From Bryobacterales bacterium (GTDB lineage: Bacteria; Acidobacteriota; Terriglobia; Bryobacterales; Bryobacteraceae), in the NCBI GenBank assembly GCA_020852175.1, contig JADZBH010000042.1:1-64000 (forward strand): 64,000 bases of DNA, written 5' to 3'. The position numbers and the translations under genes were made by a program. The notes under the pieces are model-generated. The model did not search any database, had not been told where the DNA came from, and worked only from the letters and a program-made list of their open reading frames with translations. How positions within the stretch are numbered: the stretch's first letter is position 1; each line of letters starts with the position of its first letter. This document shows positions 7,775 to 17,038 of this stretch, piece after piece.

Positions 7775-10700
7775 TATTGCACCTCCACGATGGCGCTGCC
7801 GCTGGTGGCAAAGCGCCGCGGTTGATACATCGGTTCCACCTTCACGGGCGAAACGCCGAACTTGCCGGCATTCACCACCTTCATCAGGTGGAAGAACTCC
7901 TGCTGGCCGTTGAAGTAGGTTTCAAAGTAGACGGCGCGGTCATCGCGCAATTCCCGGCGCGTATAACCAAAGCGCCACCACGAAGGCCTGTCGGTGACCT
8001 CGTAGAGCGTATCGCGTTCGATATTCTCGCATCCGGCCGGTATGGGGTCCTCGATCATGAGGTAACGCCACGCGCCGCCGGAGACGGTGACGCGCGAGGC
8101 CAGCACGTCTCCATTGGCCACGGGACCGTTCAGCGGCTGCAAGCGGTACACGATCCTGCCGCCCGACTGCTCCGGCACGAGTTTGAACAACTCCCGCACG
8201 GCATTCAGCGCGATGGAGCCGGTACGTTGCAGGTTCGCCGCCGGCGCATAGGCTTCGGTGCGGGCCGACCAGTAGAGCCGTCCCTTGCCCGATTGCGAAA
8301 TCGTCAGCCGCTGCCCTCCGGGGGCCAGTTCGCGGGCCTTCAGTTGCAGAGTCGCGGGCGTGGGACTCAGCGCGTCGGCCGCCGTGAAGCGCTTTTCGAG
8401 GATCGTGCGGCCGCCGGCTTCCACCTTCACGGTGAAGTCGGGCTTCAACTCGCCCGATGCCTTCAGGTAGTCGAGCAGGCCATAGATCACCATGGCCGTC
8501 TGCTTGGTGGATGACCACCAGTAACCCTCGTTGCGATGGTTCACCAGATAGAGCGCGGCCTTGGGCAGCAGCGGGCTCGCCGGCAGACGGCGGGCCAACA
8601 GCTTCATGGCATAAGCCGTGGCCTCGGGGCTCGCGTCGATTTCAAGATCCATCAATGGGTCATGGTCAGACTTCCAGTAGGCCTCGGCGTCCGACTCGGT
8701 CACGCGCGCGGCCAGCGTTTGCGCCACCGCGGCGGCGCGGTTGTCGTTCAGCGCGTCGAGCGTCAGCCCATACAGCGCCAGGCCGTAATGCGAGAGCTTC
8801 GCCTGATCCGCTGCCAGTGCGCTCACCATGGCCGGAGGCGCGCCGCCCGCCAGCGTCATGGCGTAGACGGCGTAGGCGCGCAGGTCGGCCTGTATGTCCG
8901 AGGGCGTGTTTTTCGACAGCCAGGCCACGCCGTTACGCAGACGTTCCTCGGGAATCGCATAGCCGGCCGCCTTGGCCTGCGCCAGGCCCGCCACGACATA
9001 GGCGGTCATGAACGCCGCCGAGTCATCGGTCTGCCACCAGCCCCATCCGCCGTCCTCGTGCTGGTAGTCGGAAAGGCGTTCCACGCCGGCGCGTATCTTC
9101 TTTTCGAGATCGGCCTTGGCCACGCGCGAAGCAACGCCCAGCGTACGCAACGATTCGGAGACCAGCACGTTCGGCAGAAAACTCGACATCGTCTGCTCCG
9201 TGCAGCCATAAGGGAACGCCGTCAGGTATTCGAGCGCTCCGAAGATGGCGCCGGCCACCGACGGCGACACGCTGATGTCGAGCGTCCGCGAGTGCGCGAT
9301 GGCGTCGGCGGGAAAGTTCAGCGTTGCCGCGGCCGAGCCGCCGCCGTTCAACGAGCCCGCCTTGGACTCCGTCAACTTCACGCCCAGCGGCACGACGGGC
9401 AGGCGTGTCTCCATGGCGTCGCTTTCCTCGTCGGTGAGCGCCTTCACAACCAGCACGGCTTCGGCGCCGGGCTTCGGCTTCACCCGTACGTTCATGGTGG
9501 CCGTGCCGCGGCTGGCCACGGTCACCTCCTGCGTGGCGGCATCAAGCAATTCCACGCCTGAGGCTTCCAGAACCATGCGCACCTTCTTTTCACGGGGAAG
9601 GAAATTCTGCGCGATGGCCACCAGCGTCACCGTGTCGCCATCGCGAAGGAAACGCGGAGCGCTCAAACGCGTGATCAGGTTCTTGCGCACGACGGTCTTC
9701 AACACGGCCGTTCCCACCTTCGTGTCCGCCGTGATGCCGCGCGCCGTGGCCCGCCACAGAGTGAGGGCGTCTGGAAACCGCACATTCACCTTGGCCTTGC
9801 CGGAGCCGTCCGTGCGCACCTCGGCCGACCAGAACATGGTGTCTGGAAACGCCTTGCGCACCTTGGGTTCAATCATGCGCTCGGGCTTCAACTGCGCGCG
9901 CGTGGCCCAGGGCCGGATGCGCGCCAACTGCATGCGCCGTTTCCCGGCCTCGCCCGAGAAGTAATAGGTAAGCGAACTCTCCAGGCCCACGCGGTTGTAC
10001 TCGCGGCCATAAAAGAAATTGAGCAGTTCCTGCTGCGGTTCGCGGCGAATGGCGTAGATGGCCTCGTCCACGATGCCGATGCTGAACTCGCCCGCCACGC
10101 CGCGGCCCGCCGCATCGCGCGCCGTCAGCGTGTAGACGCCCGGTTCGTCCGGCAGGTATTGCGGCTTGGAGGTTTCCAGCGCCACGTTCAGCGTGCTTTG
10201 CACGGGCGGAACCTTGATGCTCTTGCTGGCCGAATAGAGCCGGCCTTTCACGATCGACGCCGCGCCTACAAAGAAGTTCGGCGCCATGGAGGCGGTCACG
10301 GGAACGTCCACCATCAGCACCCCCTTGGAAACTCGCAGGTAGCGGCTGGCGGTGAGCGCGCGGCCTTCCGTGGTGAACCAGACGTGCGCGCCATCGGGCA
10401 ACCCGGCCACGAGAATGCGCGCCGTTTCGCCCGCGCTATACGACCTCTTGTCGGGCGCCAGGCGGATGCTGCCGCCCTCTTCATAACTGAATGACCCCGA
10501 CACCCACACATAAGCGTCGTCCTTCACCGTGCGGCCCTCGGGCGTTTGTGAGGTGACGCGCGCCACGAGCGAACCGCCGCGTCCGGCCAACGATACGCGT
10601 CCCTTGCCGTCGGCCCCCGTGCGGCCCGTGGCGGTAACGAAGGTTTCAAACTGTTTCTCACGGTAGTTCTGCCGGCCCAGCGCCACCTGGAATGGCGTGT

Positions 10701-12375
10701 TGGGCACGGCGTTGCCCTCGTAGTCCTTGGACTCGACGTTGATCTCCACCGGCTCCTCCGGCGTGAACACATATTTCGCCGGACTTGCGTTCAGGAAGTA
10801 GTTGCCCACGGTGGCCACGACGCTCGCAGCGCCGGAAATCTCGCGGCCCGCCTCGTCGGTGACCCTGGCTTCGATGCGCAAACGAACGTCGTGATCCTTG
10901 TTCGTGGTGGGAATCCGCACGGTCAGCTTGCCGCCGGCATCCAGGCGGCCTTCTTCCTCGACAATCTGCTCGCCCGAACCGTACTCGTCCGGGTCGCGTT
11001 CCTCTTCGTCGTCCATCTCGTAGTACGGCGGCCAGTAGCGCGACTGGTGCACGACGTAAGTCACCTTCGCGTTGGCCACCGGTTCGCCAAAGTAATAACG
11101 GGCGTCTATGAGGGCGCTGATGTCCTGCCCCTGCAGCAGACGCCGGGCCGCGGGCGTCACCTTCACTTCATACTCGGGCTTCTTGTACTCCTCCACCTGG
11201 AATCCGCCCGAGTGATAATCCTCGTCCACGTGGTATTGCAGGCTGTAGTAGCCCAGCGGGGCCGAGGCGGGAATCTTATACTCGCCGTGCGCCGTGCCAA
11301 ACGAAGACAGGTTCAGCGTCACACGAGACACGACGTTGTCCTCGCCGTCGTGGATCTCCACGGGCAGGCTCGTCCGGTCGGGCATCGCATAGCCGCTCGC
11401 GCCGTGCCGCCGGACAATGAAGCGGAACTGCACGGTATCGCCGGGACGGTAGACGGGGCGGTCCGTGTAAATGTAGACGGACAGTTCGCGCGACCCGCGC
11501 TCGGAGATGTTGTAGCCGTAAATGCCGGCCACGGCGAACTGTCTTCCCTCGCCCGCCAGCACGAGCACGTTCTCGATGCGCTCCTCCTTCAACTCGGCCT
11601 CGGCCACGCCCTGCGCGTTGGTTTTCCCGGTGAAATAGCGCTTCTTGCGGTCCTTGGACAACACCACCACGGGCACGTTCGCCTTGGGTTCGCCAGTGGC
11701 GCGGTCAAGCACGCGCGCCATGACGCGGCCCGGCGAGCCCTTGGCCAGAATCGCCAGCGGAGTGACCGAGAGAATCGTGTATGCCTGCTGCTTGCCGTCG
11801 GTGGCCTCCAGGACGTAGAGGCCCGCCTCCTGTCTCGGCAGCTTCACCTGCTCGGAGTAGTAGGACTCCTTCGCTGGAAAGGCATGCGTCCAGCGGGCCA
11901 CCATTTGCTGCTGGTTCAGCAAGGGCACGTCGGCGAAGCGCGTGGCGGCGCCGGCCGGTGTCGCGGCCTTGGTTTCCGGCCTCGATGCCGGCGTCATCAT
12001 GGCCCGGATGCGATGGCGCGACTCCTCGGAATACTGGGCGCGAAACAGGTTCAGCCAGCGCAGACGCAAGCCACGCTTCCAGGAATGGAGGCGTTCAAGC
12101 GCCGTGCGGTCCTTTGGATTGCGAGGCGCCCGTCCTCCGAAGTTGTGTTCGTCCTCCAACTTCTCCTCGAAGAACACCACGGGATCGTTCACCCGGTAGA
12201 GACGGAATTCCAGCCGGCTCACGCCGCGCGACGAAAACGACACGGCCGGTTCGTCGGCGGGAGAGTAGGTGGCGGTCGAGGAGAGCGAGAAGTATGTATC
12301 GCTTTCCTCCTCCTGGGCGACGGTGGGGAAGCAGGCAAGGGCCAGCAGCAGCAGCGGTAGGATGCGGAGTCTCAT
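7774..12375 (-). CDS. Bacterial alpha-2-macroglobulin with intact thioester motif
   Basis: 1533 residues with a Sec signal peptide cleaved near Val-Ala-Gln (residue 21). A macroglobulin (MG2-type) repeat is recognisable near residue 300 (VYIYTDRPVYRPGDTVQFRF), the A2M domain near residue 845 (FPDTMFWSAEVRTDGSGKAK), and a helical thioester domain follows. The thioester motif YGC-TEQ is complete: Cys1058, Glu1060, Gln1061. Such proteins trap attacking proteases covalently in the periplasm. E. coli has a thioester-bearing form paired with PBP1c and a second form (YfaS) in the yfa operon. Here it follows the DUF1175 gene with no gap (TAA directly before ATG) and precedes a membrane protein, so a polycistronic unit is clear. 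No strong lipobox is seen. Confidence 0.9.
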   Translation of the reverse strand: MRLRILPLLLLALACFPTVAQEEESDTYFSLSSTATYSPADEPAVSFSSRGVSRLEFRLYRVNDPVVFFEEKLEDEHNFGGRAPRNPKDRTALERLHSWKRGLRLRWLNLFRAQYSEESRHRIRAMMTPASRPETKAATPAGAATRFADVPLLNQQQMVARWTHAFPAKESYYSEQVKLPRQEAGLYVLEATDGKQQAYTILSVTPLAILAKGSPGRVMARVLDRATGEPKANVPVVVLSKDRKKRYFTGKTNAQGVAEAELKEERIENVLVLAGEGRQFAVAGIYGYNISERGSRELSVYIYTDRPVYRPGDTVQFRFIVRRHGASGYAMPDRTSLPVEIHDGEDNVVSRVTLNLSSFGTAHGEYKIPASAPLGYYSLQYHVDEDYHSGGFQVEEYKKPEYEVKVTPAARRLLQGQDISALIDARYYFGEPVANAKVTYVVHQSRYWPPYYEMDDEEERDPDEYGSGEQIVEEEGRLDAGGKLTVRIPTTNKDHDVRLRIEARVTDEAGREISGAASVVATVGNYFLNASPAKYVFTPEEPVEINVESKDYEGNAVPNTPFQVALGRQNYREKQFETFVTATGRTGADGKGRVSLAGRGGSLVARVTSQTPEGRTVKDDAYVWVSGSFSYEEGGSIRLAPDKRSYSAGETARILVAGLPDGAHVWFTTEGRALTASRYLRVSKGVLMVDVPVTASMAPNFFVGAASIVKGRLYSASKSIKVPPVQSTLNVALETSKPQYLPDEPGVYTLTARDAAGRGVAGEFSIGIVDEAIYAIRREPQQELLNFFYGREYNRVGLESSLTYYFSGEAGKRRMQLARIRPWATRAQLKPERMIEPKVRKAFPDTMFWSAEVRTDGSGKAKVNVRFPDALTLWRATARGITADTKVGTAVLKTVVRKNLITRLSAPRFLRDGDTVTLVAIAQNFLPREKKVRMVLEASGVELLDAATQEVTVASRGTATMNVRVKPKPGAEAVLVVKALTDEESDAMETRLPVVPLGVKLTESKAGSLNGGGSAAATLNFPADAIAHSRTLDISVSPSVAGAIFGALEYLTAFPYGCTEQTMSSFLPNVLVSESLRTLGVASRVAKADLEKKIRAGVERLSDYQHEDGGWGWWQTDDSAAFMTAYVVAGLAQAKAAGYAIPEERLRNGVAWLSKNTPSDIQADLRAYAVYAMTLAGGAPPAMVSALAADQAKLSHYGLALYGLTLDALNDNRAAAVAQTLAARVTESDAEAYWKSDHDPLMDLEIDASPEATAYAMKLLARRLPASPLLPKAALYLVNHRNEGYWWSSTKQTAMVIYGLLDYLKASGELKPDFTVKVEAGGRTILEKRFTAADALSPTPATLQLKARELAPGGQRLTISQSGKGRLYWSARTEAYAPAANLQRTGSIALNAVRELFKLVPEQSGGRIVYRLQPLNGPVANGDVLASRVTVSGGAWRYLMIEDPIPAGCENIERDTLYEVTDRPSWWRFGYTRRELRDDRAVYFETYFNGQQEFFHLMKVVNAGKFGVSPVKVEPMYQPRRFATSGSAIVEVQ

Positions 12376-13113
12376 TTAAGATGCCTCTTCGAGCAGGTTC
12401 CAGCGGAATACGCCCAGAAAATTCGGATTGCCCTCAACCGGCCGCCACTCCGGCGCCGGGTGCGCCAGCAGTTGCTCGATCGTGGGACGCCGCACCTCGC
12501 CCGGTTCGGCAGGGACGCCGGCCGGGTGGCTCGGGCCGGTGTGGTAGACGGCAAACGGTCCGGCGTCGTCTTCCAGACGGCTGGGTCCGAGAAACAACAT
12601 GCAATGGTAGGGAGAGCGCGCGCCCAGTTGTTCATAGAAGAGCAGGTCTCCCGGTTCGGCCTGCTGGAGATCACGCGTACGCGGATGGGCGTTGTGGCGC
12701 ATCAAAGTTTGCGCATCGGCGAACTCGGCCCAATCGGCATCGGACGCCGAGGTCTGAAAGACACGCGGTCCGCGCGGCGTGGTGCGCGGATACTCGAAGC
12801 GCTCCACGCGCCCGGCGGGCGGCAGAAACGGCAGCCCGAGCGAACGCGCCCAGGGGATGTCGTGGCGGCGCAGGGCCTCGACGAAACAGAACCGCAGCAA
12901 CCCGGCGCAATCGGACACCGCGCTCGGCAGCGACGACGTTTCCCGCGCGTACATGGCCTCGGCCAGAAAGCTGAACCAGGCTGTGAAGGCGCGGCGGTCG
13001 CCCGGCGAATCGAGAAAAAAGCCTGCCGGAACGCCACCGGCCGACGGCTGGTGTTCGGGCGTACGGCGGCACGCCACACCCGTCAATGCCGCCAGCAGGG
13101 CTCTCCTCCGCAT
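12376..13113 (-). CDS. DUF1175 family protein (YfaT-like), NlpC/P60-like active-site pattern
   Basis: 245 residues from the ATG at 13113; the frame is open upstream but only this start gives a signal sequence (MRRRALLAALTGVAC). A Cys at residue 15 might be lipidated, though the lipobox is weak. The family is DUF1175, named after E. coli YfaT, which is encoded beside the macroglobulin YfaS. The pattern D-C69-A-G-L-L followed by PGDLLFY (154-160) and Y-H170-C-M-L-F-L-G looks like the catalytic Cys and His layout of NlpC/P60 wall peptidases; that link is my inference. It is the first gene of the macroglobulin operon, ending one base before the next start codon. Confidence 0.75.
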   Translation of the reverse strand: MRRRALLAALTGVACRRTPEHQPSAGGVPAGFFLDSPGDRRAFTAWFSFLAEAMYARETSSLPSAVSDCAGLLRFCFVEALRRHDIPWARSLGLPFLPPAGRVERFEYPRTTPRGPRVFQTSASDADWAEFADAQTLMRHNAHPRTRDLQQAEPGDLLFYEQLGARSPYHCMLFLGPSRLEDDAGPFAVYHTGPSHPAGVPAEPGEVRRPTIEQLLAHPAPEWRPVEGNPNFLGVFRWNLLEEAS

Positions 13114-13203
13114 GAGAACACCATTCACTATAGCGTGGCGATTGGCGCCGGGCACACGGGAAATAGCACGAAAAGTGGCGGCGGATGCTACTCTCAAAGG
13201 GAA

Positions 13204-13623
13204 ATGACGGAAACCGCGAAACGCATCTGGTCCGTTCTGAGCACGGCGGGCAAATGGGGCCCTGTGGTGGCCCTGGCGTGGATCATCCCCGGCGGCGGCC
13301 ATTTTTGGATGGGCAAGCGTCTGCGCGGGGCGCTGCTGTTTGCCTGCGTCATGATCTCGTTCCTGGTTGGCATGCTCATGCACGGGTACCTGTTCGAATG
13401 GCAGACAGGCGACCTGTTCACCACGATCATCTATTGCGGCGGCTACATCGCCAATCTCGCCAATGGAATTCCCTACCTGTTCGCGCGGTGGCTGGGCTAC
13501 AGTGAGCCGGACGTAGCCGGCCACATGGTCGATTACGGAACCAAGTTCCTGGTGTGCGCCGGACTGATGAACATTCTGGCCATGGTGGACGCCTTTGAAA
13601 TCGCCACGGGAGAGAAGGACTGA
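13204..13623 (+). CDS. Small four-helix membrane protein, DUF6677/TM2-like
   Basis: 139 residues from the ATG at 13204, with an AAGGGA sequence just upstream. The segment ALAWIIPGGGHFWMGKRLRG, followed by a hydrophobic helix, is the pattern of DUF6677/TM2-type proteins, in which a helix, a Gly-rich turn and a basic loop precede a second helix. Two further hydrophobic regions follow (YIANLANGIPYLFARWLGY and KFLVCAGLMNILAMVDAF). It is divergent from the DUF1175 gene, and four bases upstream of a 61-residue membrane protein. Function unknown. Confidence 0.65.
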   Translation: MTETAKRIWSVLSTAGKWGPVVALAWIIPGGGHFWMGKRLRGALLFACVMISFLVGMLMHGYLFEWQTGDLFTTIIYCGGYIANLANGIPYLFARWLGYSEPDVAGHMVDYGTKFLVCAGLMNILAMVDAFEIATGEKD

Positions 13624-13627
13624 CGTC

Positions 13628-13813
13628 ATGCCGAAAATGGGACTTTCTCACCTGGAAACAAGCCTGCTGATGGCCCTGGTGATCAGCGTCGTGCTGGGAA
13701 TCACCACGAAGAAGACCGAAAGCGAGCAGCTACGCTACGGGCTGAAGTGCCTGGGCTATTTCGTCGGCACGGTGTTCGGACTCGGCTGGCTGATGTACCT
13801 CGGCCACGGGTAA
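13628..13813 (+). CDS. Small membrane protein, unknown function
   Basis: 61 residues from the ATG at 13628, with two hydrophobic segments (ETSLLMALVISVVLGI and LGYFVGTVFGLGWLMYL) joined by a charged loop containing TKKTESEQLRYG. It lies 4 bases behind the DUF6677-like gene, so it is probably part of the same operon and perhaps the same complex. No family is recognised. Confidence 0.6.
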   Translation: MPKMGLSHLETSLLMALVISVVLGITTKKTESEQLRYGLKCLGYFVGTVFGLGWLMYLGHG

Positions 13814-13821
13814 GCCGGGCC

Positions 13822-14520
13822 GTGTTCGACCTTTCCAATTTGGACAACGTCCAGGTTGATCACATGCTGCGCGAGACGCGCTATCGCGTGCTGCGCGAAT
13901 TCACCGATTCCGCCGGCCAACGCCATGCCGCCGGCGAAGATTTTTTATATCGCGGCGCGCACCTGAACCTGCCGGCCAAACGATTGACGCTGCGCGTCAC
14001 CTCCGGCACGGTGCAAACCGACTGGCTCTTCGTGTTTGAAAGCCGCGTCGGCCCACGCCCCGGCAATCTGAAAGAGTATTTCGAAGCTGTGCGCTACGAG
14101 CCTGAACCGCTGCCGTCGAAGCCGCCCGATCCACTGGCAGACCCAGCGCCCAAACCGGCGCCACCCGCACACGCGGAGCCCGCACACGCGCCGCCCGCGC
14201 CTGCGGCGGACGCCTCGGGAACACTGGACGAACTTCATGCCGCCGTCATGAATTTGGAGTTCGACCGGGCCGCCGGATTGTACCGGGCCATCGACGCCAA
14301 CCACTCGCTCGGCGACTATCACGCGGAAAAGCTGGGAAGCTGGCTGTTGCAATCGGCGCACTCGGCGGCTTGCGCCAATTTCGCGGCGGCCCAGTGGTTC
14401 GCGCGCGAGGCGCTGGACTGCTGGCAGTTCTGGGCCGCCTGTTCCACCAGCGGCGGCGAAGGAGCGGCGCGCAGCTACGAGGTGGCGCGGATTCGCCGCG
14501 AACTGGTGCGCTATCTGTAG
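13822..14520 (+). CDS. Hypothetical cytoplasmic protein with Pro-rich linker
   Basis: 232 residues if translation starts at the GTG at 13822, 8 bases after the previous stop; the frame is open upstream but overlaps the preceding gene. The N-terminal 85 residues look like a compact folded domain (ETRYRVLREFTDSAGQRHAA). A Pro/Ala-rich linker follows (about 97-135, repeated PAPKPAPPAHAEP motifs), then a helical C-terminal domain of about 95 residues containing several Trp and Cys. No signal peptide or known domain is evident. Third gene of the small operon that begins at 13204. Confidence 0.6.
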   Translation: MFDLSNLDNVQVDHMLRETRYRVLREFTDSAGQRHAAGEDFLYRGAHLNLPAKRLTLRVTSGTVQTDWLFVFESRVGPRPGNLKEYFEAVRYEPEPLPSKPPDPLADPAPKPAPPAHAEPAHAPPAPAADASGTLDELHAAVMNLEFDRAAGLYRAIDANHSLGDYHAEKLGSWLLQSAHSAACANFAAAQWFAREALDCWQFWAACSTSGGEGAARSYEVARIRRELVRYL

Positions 14521-14530
14521 CGGCCGGCCG

Positions 14531-15526
14531 CTACGGTTGCGCTGGTTTGGCTTCCGCCGCCGGGGCTGCTTTCGGCGCGGTGCAATTGCCCGTGCACACG
14601 GTTTCGCTGATCTTCACCGGTGCGCCCAAAGCCCCGCTTTCCAGGCCCGGGCGGCGAATCGAGTAGCTCTCCACGAAGCCCCCCGCGCCCGCGGGACGCT
14701 TATCGATAATCTGCTGCTCCCGCAACTGGGGGCCGCTCGCGTAGTTGGGCATCGCCCGGCCCGGCGCGGCCATGCCATAGACATCCACCACCTGCGTCTG
14801 CCCGCCATCGGGCCGTTCCGTCGTGGTCACCACACGCTGCCCGGTCAACTCCATCTGGCCCGTCGCCGCCGTGTTGTACTGTGTGACGTTCTCCGTCGTC
14901 GTCGCGCCGCTCTTGGCCACGCTCAGCACCTCGCGCGCCGCCGCCTGGAAGCCGCCGTTGGAATCCTTGCGGTAAATCGTCGTATCCGTATCGGTGCGGC
15001 CGTTCGAGATCCGCTGTGTGCTTTGGCGCCGCTCCACCGCCTCCAACCCGCCGTTCAACGAGGCACGCTCCACCACGGTTTGCAAGGCCGTCCGTCCGCC
15101 CGCCGCCGTGCTTTCCGTGCGCGCCCTCTCGGCCAGCGTCATGCGGCCGTTCAGGTCGGACCGGTATACCGCTGTCGAGACCTCCGAACGTCCCTCGCCC
15201 AGGTTGCGCTCGGTGATCACCTGCTTTTCGCTCGACACCACGCGGCCATCCTCGTCGTACACCTTCACGAAGCGCTCCACCACTTTGCCGCCCGGCCCAT
15301 CGCTCACCACCTTCTCATCCACCGATTCGGCCGGCACGCGCCGCCCGTTCAAGGTCTGTGTCGTCCGCACATTGGCCGACGCACCAGCGCCCGCCGTCAT
15401 GCCGGAATGCGACGACAACACGCGCCGCCCATTCACGTCGTAGGTGTAGGTGCCAAACGATTGGGAGCTTTGCCCCCACGCCGCACCAACCGCCAGAAAA
15501 CACAATCCGAGCACGCGCGCGCACAT
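14531..15526 (-). CDS. Secreted protein made of ~32-residue degenerate repeats
   Basis: 331 residues, signal peptide ending near Ala-Trp-Gly-Gln (residue 19). Residues about 25-250 contain six or seven imperfect repeats of about 32 residues. Each begins with an aromatic plus N/D-G-R/G turn (YDVNGRRV, YDEDGRVV, YRSDLNGRMT, YRKDSNGGFQ, YNTAATGQME) and continues into Thr/Val/Glu-rich strands, as expected of beta hairpins or a beta solenoid. They recall YD/RHS-type units but lack the classic motif. The C-terminus ends in an Ala/Pro-rich tail with two Cys. Divergent from miaB. Confidence 0.6.
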   Translation of the reverse strand: MCARVLGLCFLAVGAAWGQSSQSFGTYTYDVNGRRVLSSHSGMTAGAGASANVRTTQTLNGRRVPAESVDEKVVSDGPGGKVVERFVKVYDEDGRVVSSEKQVITERNLGEGRSEVSTAVYRSDLNGRMTLAERARTESTAAGGRTALQTVVERASLNGGLEAVERRQSTQRISNGRTDTDTTIYRKDSNGGFQAAAREVLSVAKSGATTTENVTQYNTAATGQMELTGQRVVTTTERPDGGQTQVVDVYGMAAPGRAMPNYASGPQLREQQIIDKRPAGAGGFVESYSIRRPGLESGALGAPVKISETVCTGNCTAPKAAPAAEAKPAQP

Positions 15527-15608
15527 ACCTTCAGCGTAAGGTCCTTGGGGATGCGATTCAATGGGGGGAAGACCCGAGGAAAGCCTTTCGCACCTTAGCC
15601 CCGCCTTC

Positions 15609-15642
15609 GCGCGGACGGTCCGCGCCGCACCCGCCTTATAAT
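15609..15642 (+). promoter_or_regulatory. Candidate promoter and palindrome in front of miaB
   Basis: A perfect -10 box TATAAT lies at 15637-15642, only 15 bases before the ATG at 15658, so the transcript leader would be less than 10 bases. A perfect 17-base palindrome with 8-base arms (15609-15625) covers the place of the -35 box, which itself is poor. This suggests operator control, but the protein is unknown. Confidence 0.45.
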
Positions 15643-15657
15643 GGAGAGATCCCCCTC

Positions 15658-16974
15658 ATGAAGACGTTCTACATCGAGACGTTCGGCTGCCAGATGAACG
15701 TCCACGATTCGGAAAAGGTGATTGGCACGCTGAACCGGCAAGGCTACTCCCAGGTGGCGACGCCCGAAGAGGCCGAATTGGTGCTCTACAACACCTGTTC
15801 CATCCGCGACAAGGCGGAACAGAAGGTGTTTCATCGCCTACAGCAGTTCAAGAAGGAAGCGGGCAAGAGCGGCAAGGTGTATGGCGTGCTGGGTTGCGTG
15901 GCGCAGCAGGAGGGCGAGCGGATCTTCGAACGCGCGCCTCACGTCTCGCTCGTCGTGGGCTCGGCCAGCTACACGAAGTTGCCGCAACTGCTGGTGCAGA
16001 TCGAATCCGGCGACAGGCGCGTCACGGGTCTTTCGCTCGACACCGACGAAACCTTTGAAACCGATTTCACCCGCCGCGACAACCCGCACCGTGCCTACAT
16101 CACGATCATCGAGGGCTGCGACAAGGCGTGCTCCTACTGCGTGGTGCCCCGGACGCGCGGACCCGAACGCAGCCGGACCTCGGCCTCCATTCTCGCCGAG
16201 GCGCGCCAACTGGCCGCCTCCGGCTACACCGAGATCCAGCTTCTCGGCCAAAACGTGAACTCCTACCGCGACCCTTCGCCCGAGGGGATGAACTTCGCCC
16301 GGCTGCTGCGCGGAGTGGGCTCAATCGAGGGCCTGCGCCGCGTCCGCTTCACCACCTCGCACCCGCGCGACTTCACGCGCGACATCATCGAGGCCATGGA
16401 CGAGAACCCCGTGCTGTGCAACCACGTCCATCTGCCCGTGCAGTCCGGATCGGACCGCGTGCTTTCCCACATGCAGCGGCTCTACACGCGCGGCGAATAC
16501 ATGCGGCGCATCGAGTGGATGAAGCATTCGAGCCGCGACATCGCCATCACCACGGACATCATCGTGGGCTTCTGCGGCGAAACCGATGAGGATTTCCAGG
16601 AGACCATGCGGCTGGTCGAGGAGGTCGGTTACGACTCCATGTTCAGCTTCAAATATTCGCAGCGGCCCAACACGCCCGCCCTCGCTCTCACGGACCATGT
16701 GCCGGAAGAGGAGAAAGGCCGGCGTCTGGCCATGTTGCAGGAAAAACAGCGCGGCATCCAGATGCGGCGCAACTCGGCCTACATCGGAGAGCGCCACCAG
16801 GTGATGGCCGAGTACTTCAACCAGGCCACCGGCCAATGGGTGGGCCGCACGGCGCAGAACAAGACGTTGAACTTCCTTCTGGGAAGCCTGCCGGCTCTCT
16901 CACCGGGCCAGTATCTCGACGTGCTGGTGACACGTTCGGGTCCCAACTCGCTGGCCGGCGAAGCCTGCGCATGA
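15658..16974 (+). CDS. miaB: tRNA-2-methylthio-N6-dimethylallyladenosine synthase
   Basis: 438 residues. The protein is a radical SAM methylthiotransferase that adds a methylthio group to i6A37 of tRNAs reading UNN codons. The N-terminal domain opens with TFGCQMNVHDSEK (Cys11, the first Fe-S cluster Cys), and the radical SAM motif C154-DKA-C158-SY-C161 binds the second 4Fe-4S cluster. A C-terminal TRAM domain begins about residue 375. The frame is open from 15358, but only the ATG at 15658 starts at the conserved N-terminus. The next gene encodes a bifunctional-nuclease-domain protein 64 bases downstream. Confidence 0.96.
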   Translation: MKTFYIETFGCQMNVHDSEKVIGTLNRQGYSQVATPEEAELVLYNTCSIRDKAEQKVFHRLQQFKKEAGKSGKVYGVLGCVAQQEGERIFERAPHVSLVVGSASYTKLPQLLVQIESGDRRVTGLSLDTDETFETDFTRRDNPHRAYITIIEGCDKACSYCVVPRTRGPERSRTSASILAEARQLAASGYTEIQLLGQNVNSYRDPSPEGMNFARLLRGVGSIEGLRRVRFTTSHPRDFTRDIIEAMDENPVLCNHVHLPVQSGSDRVLSHMQRLYTRGEYMRRIEWMKHSSRDIAITTDIIVGFCGETDEDFQETMRLVEEVGYDSMFSFKYSQRPNTPALALTDHVPEEEKGRRLAMLQEKQRGIQMRRNSAYIGERHQVMAEYFNQATGQWVGRTAQNKTLNFLLGSLPALSPGQYLDVLVTRSGPNSLAGEACA

Positions 16975-17038
16975 GCGCCGCCGGTTCCCTCGCGCCGCCT
17001 CGAACGGTCTGTTCTAATGAGAGAGGAGGGGAGACGCC

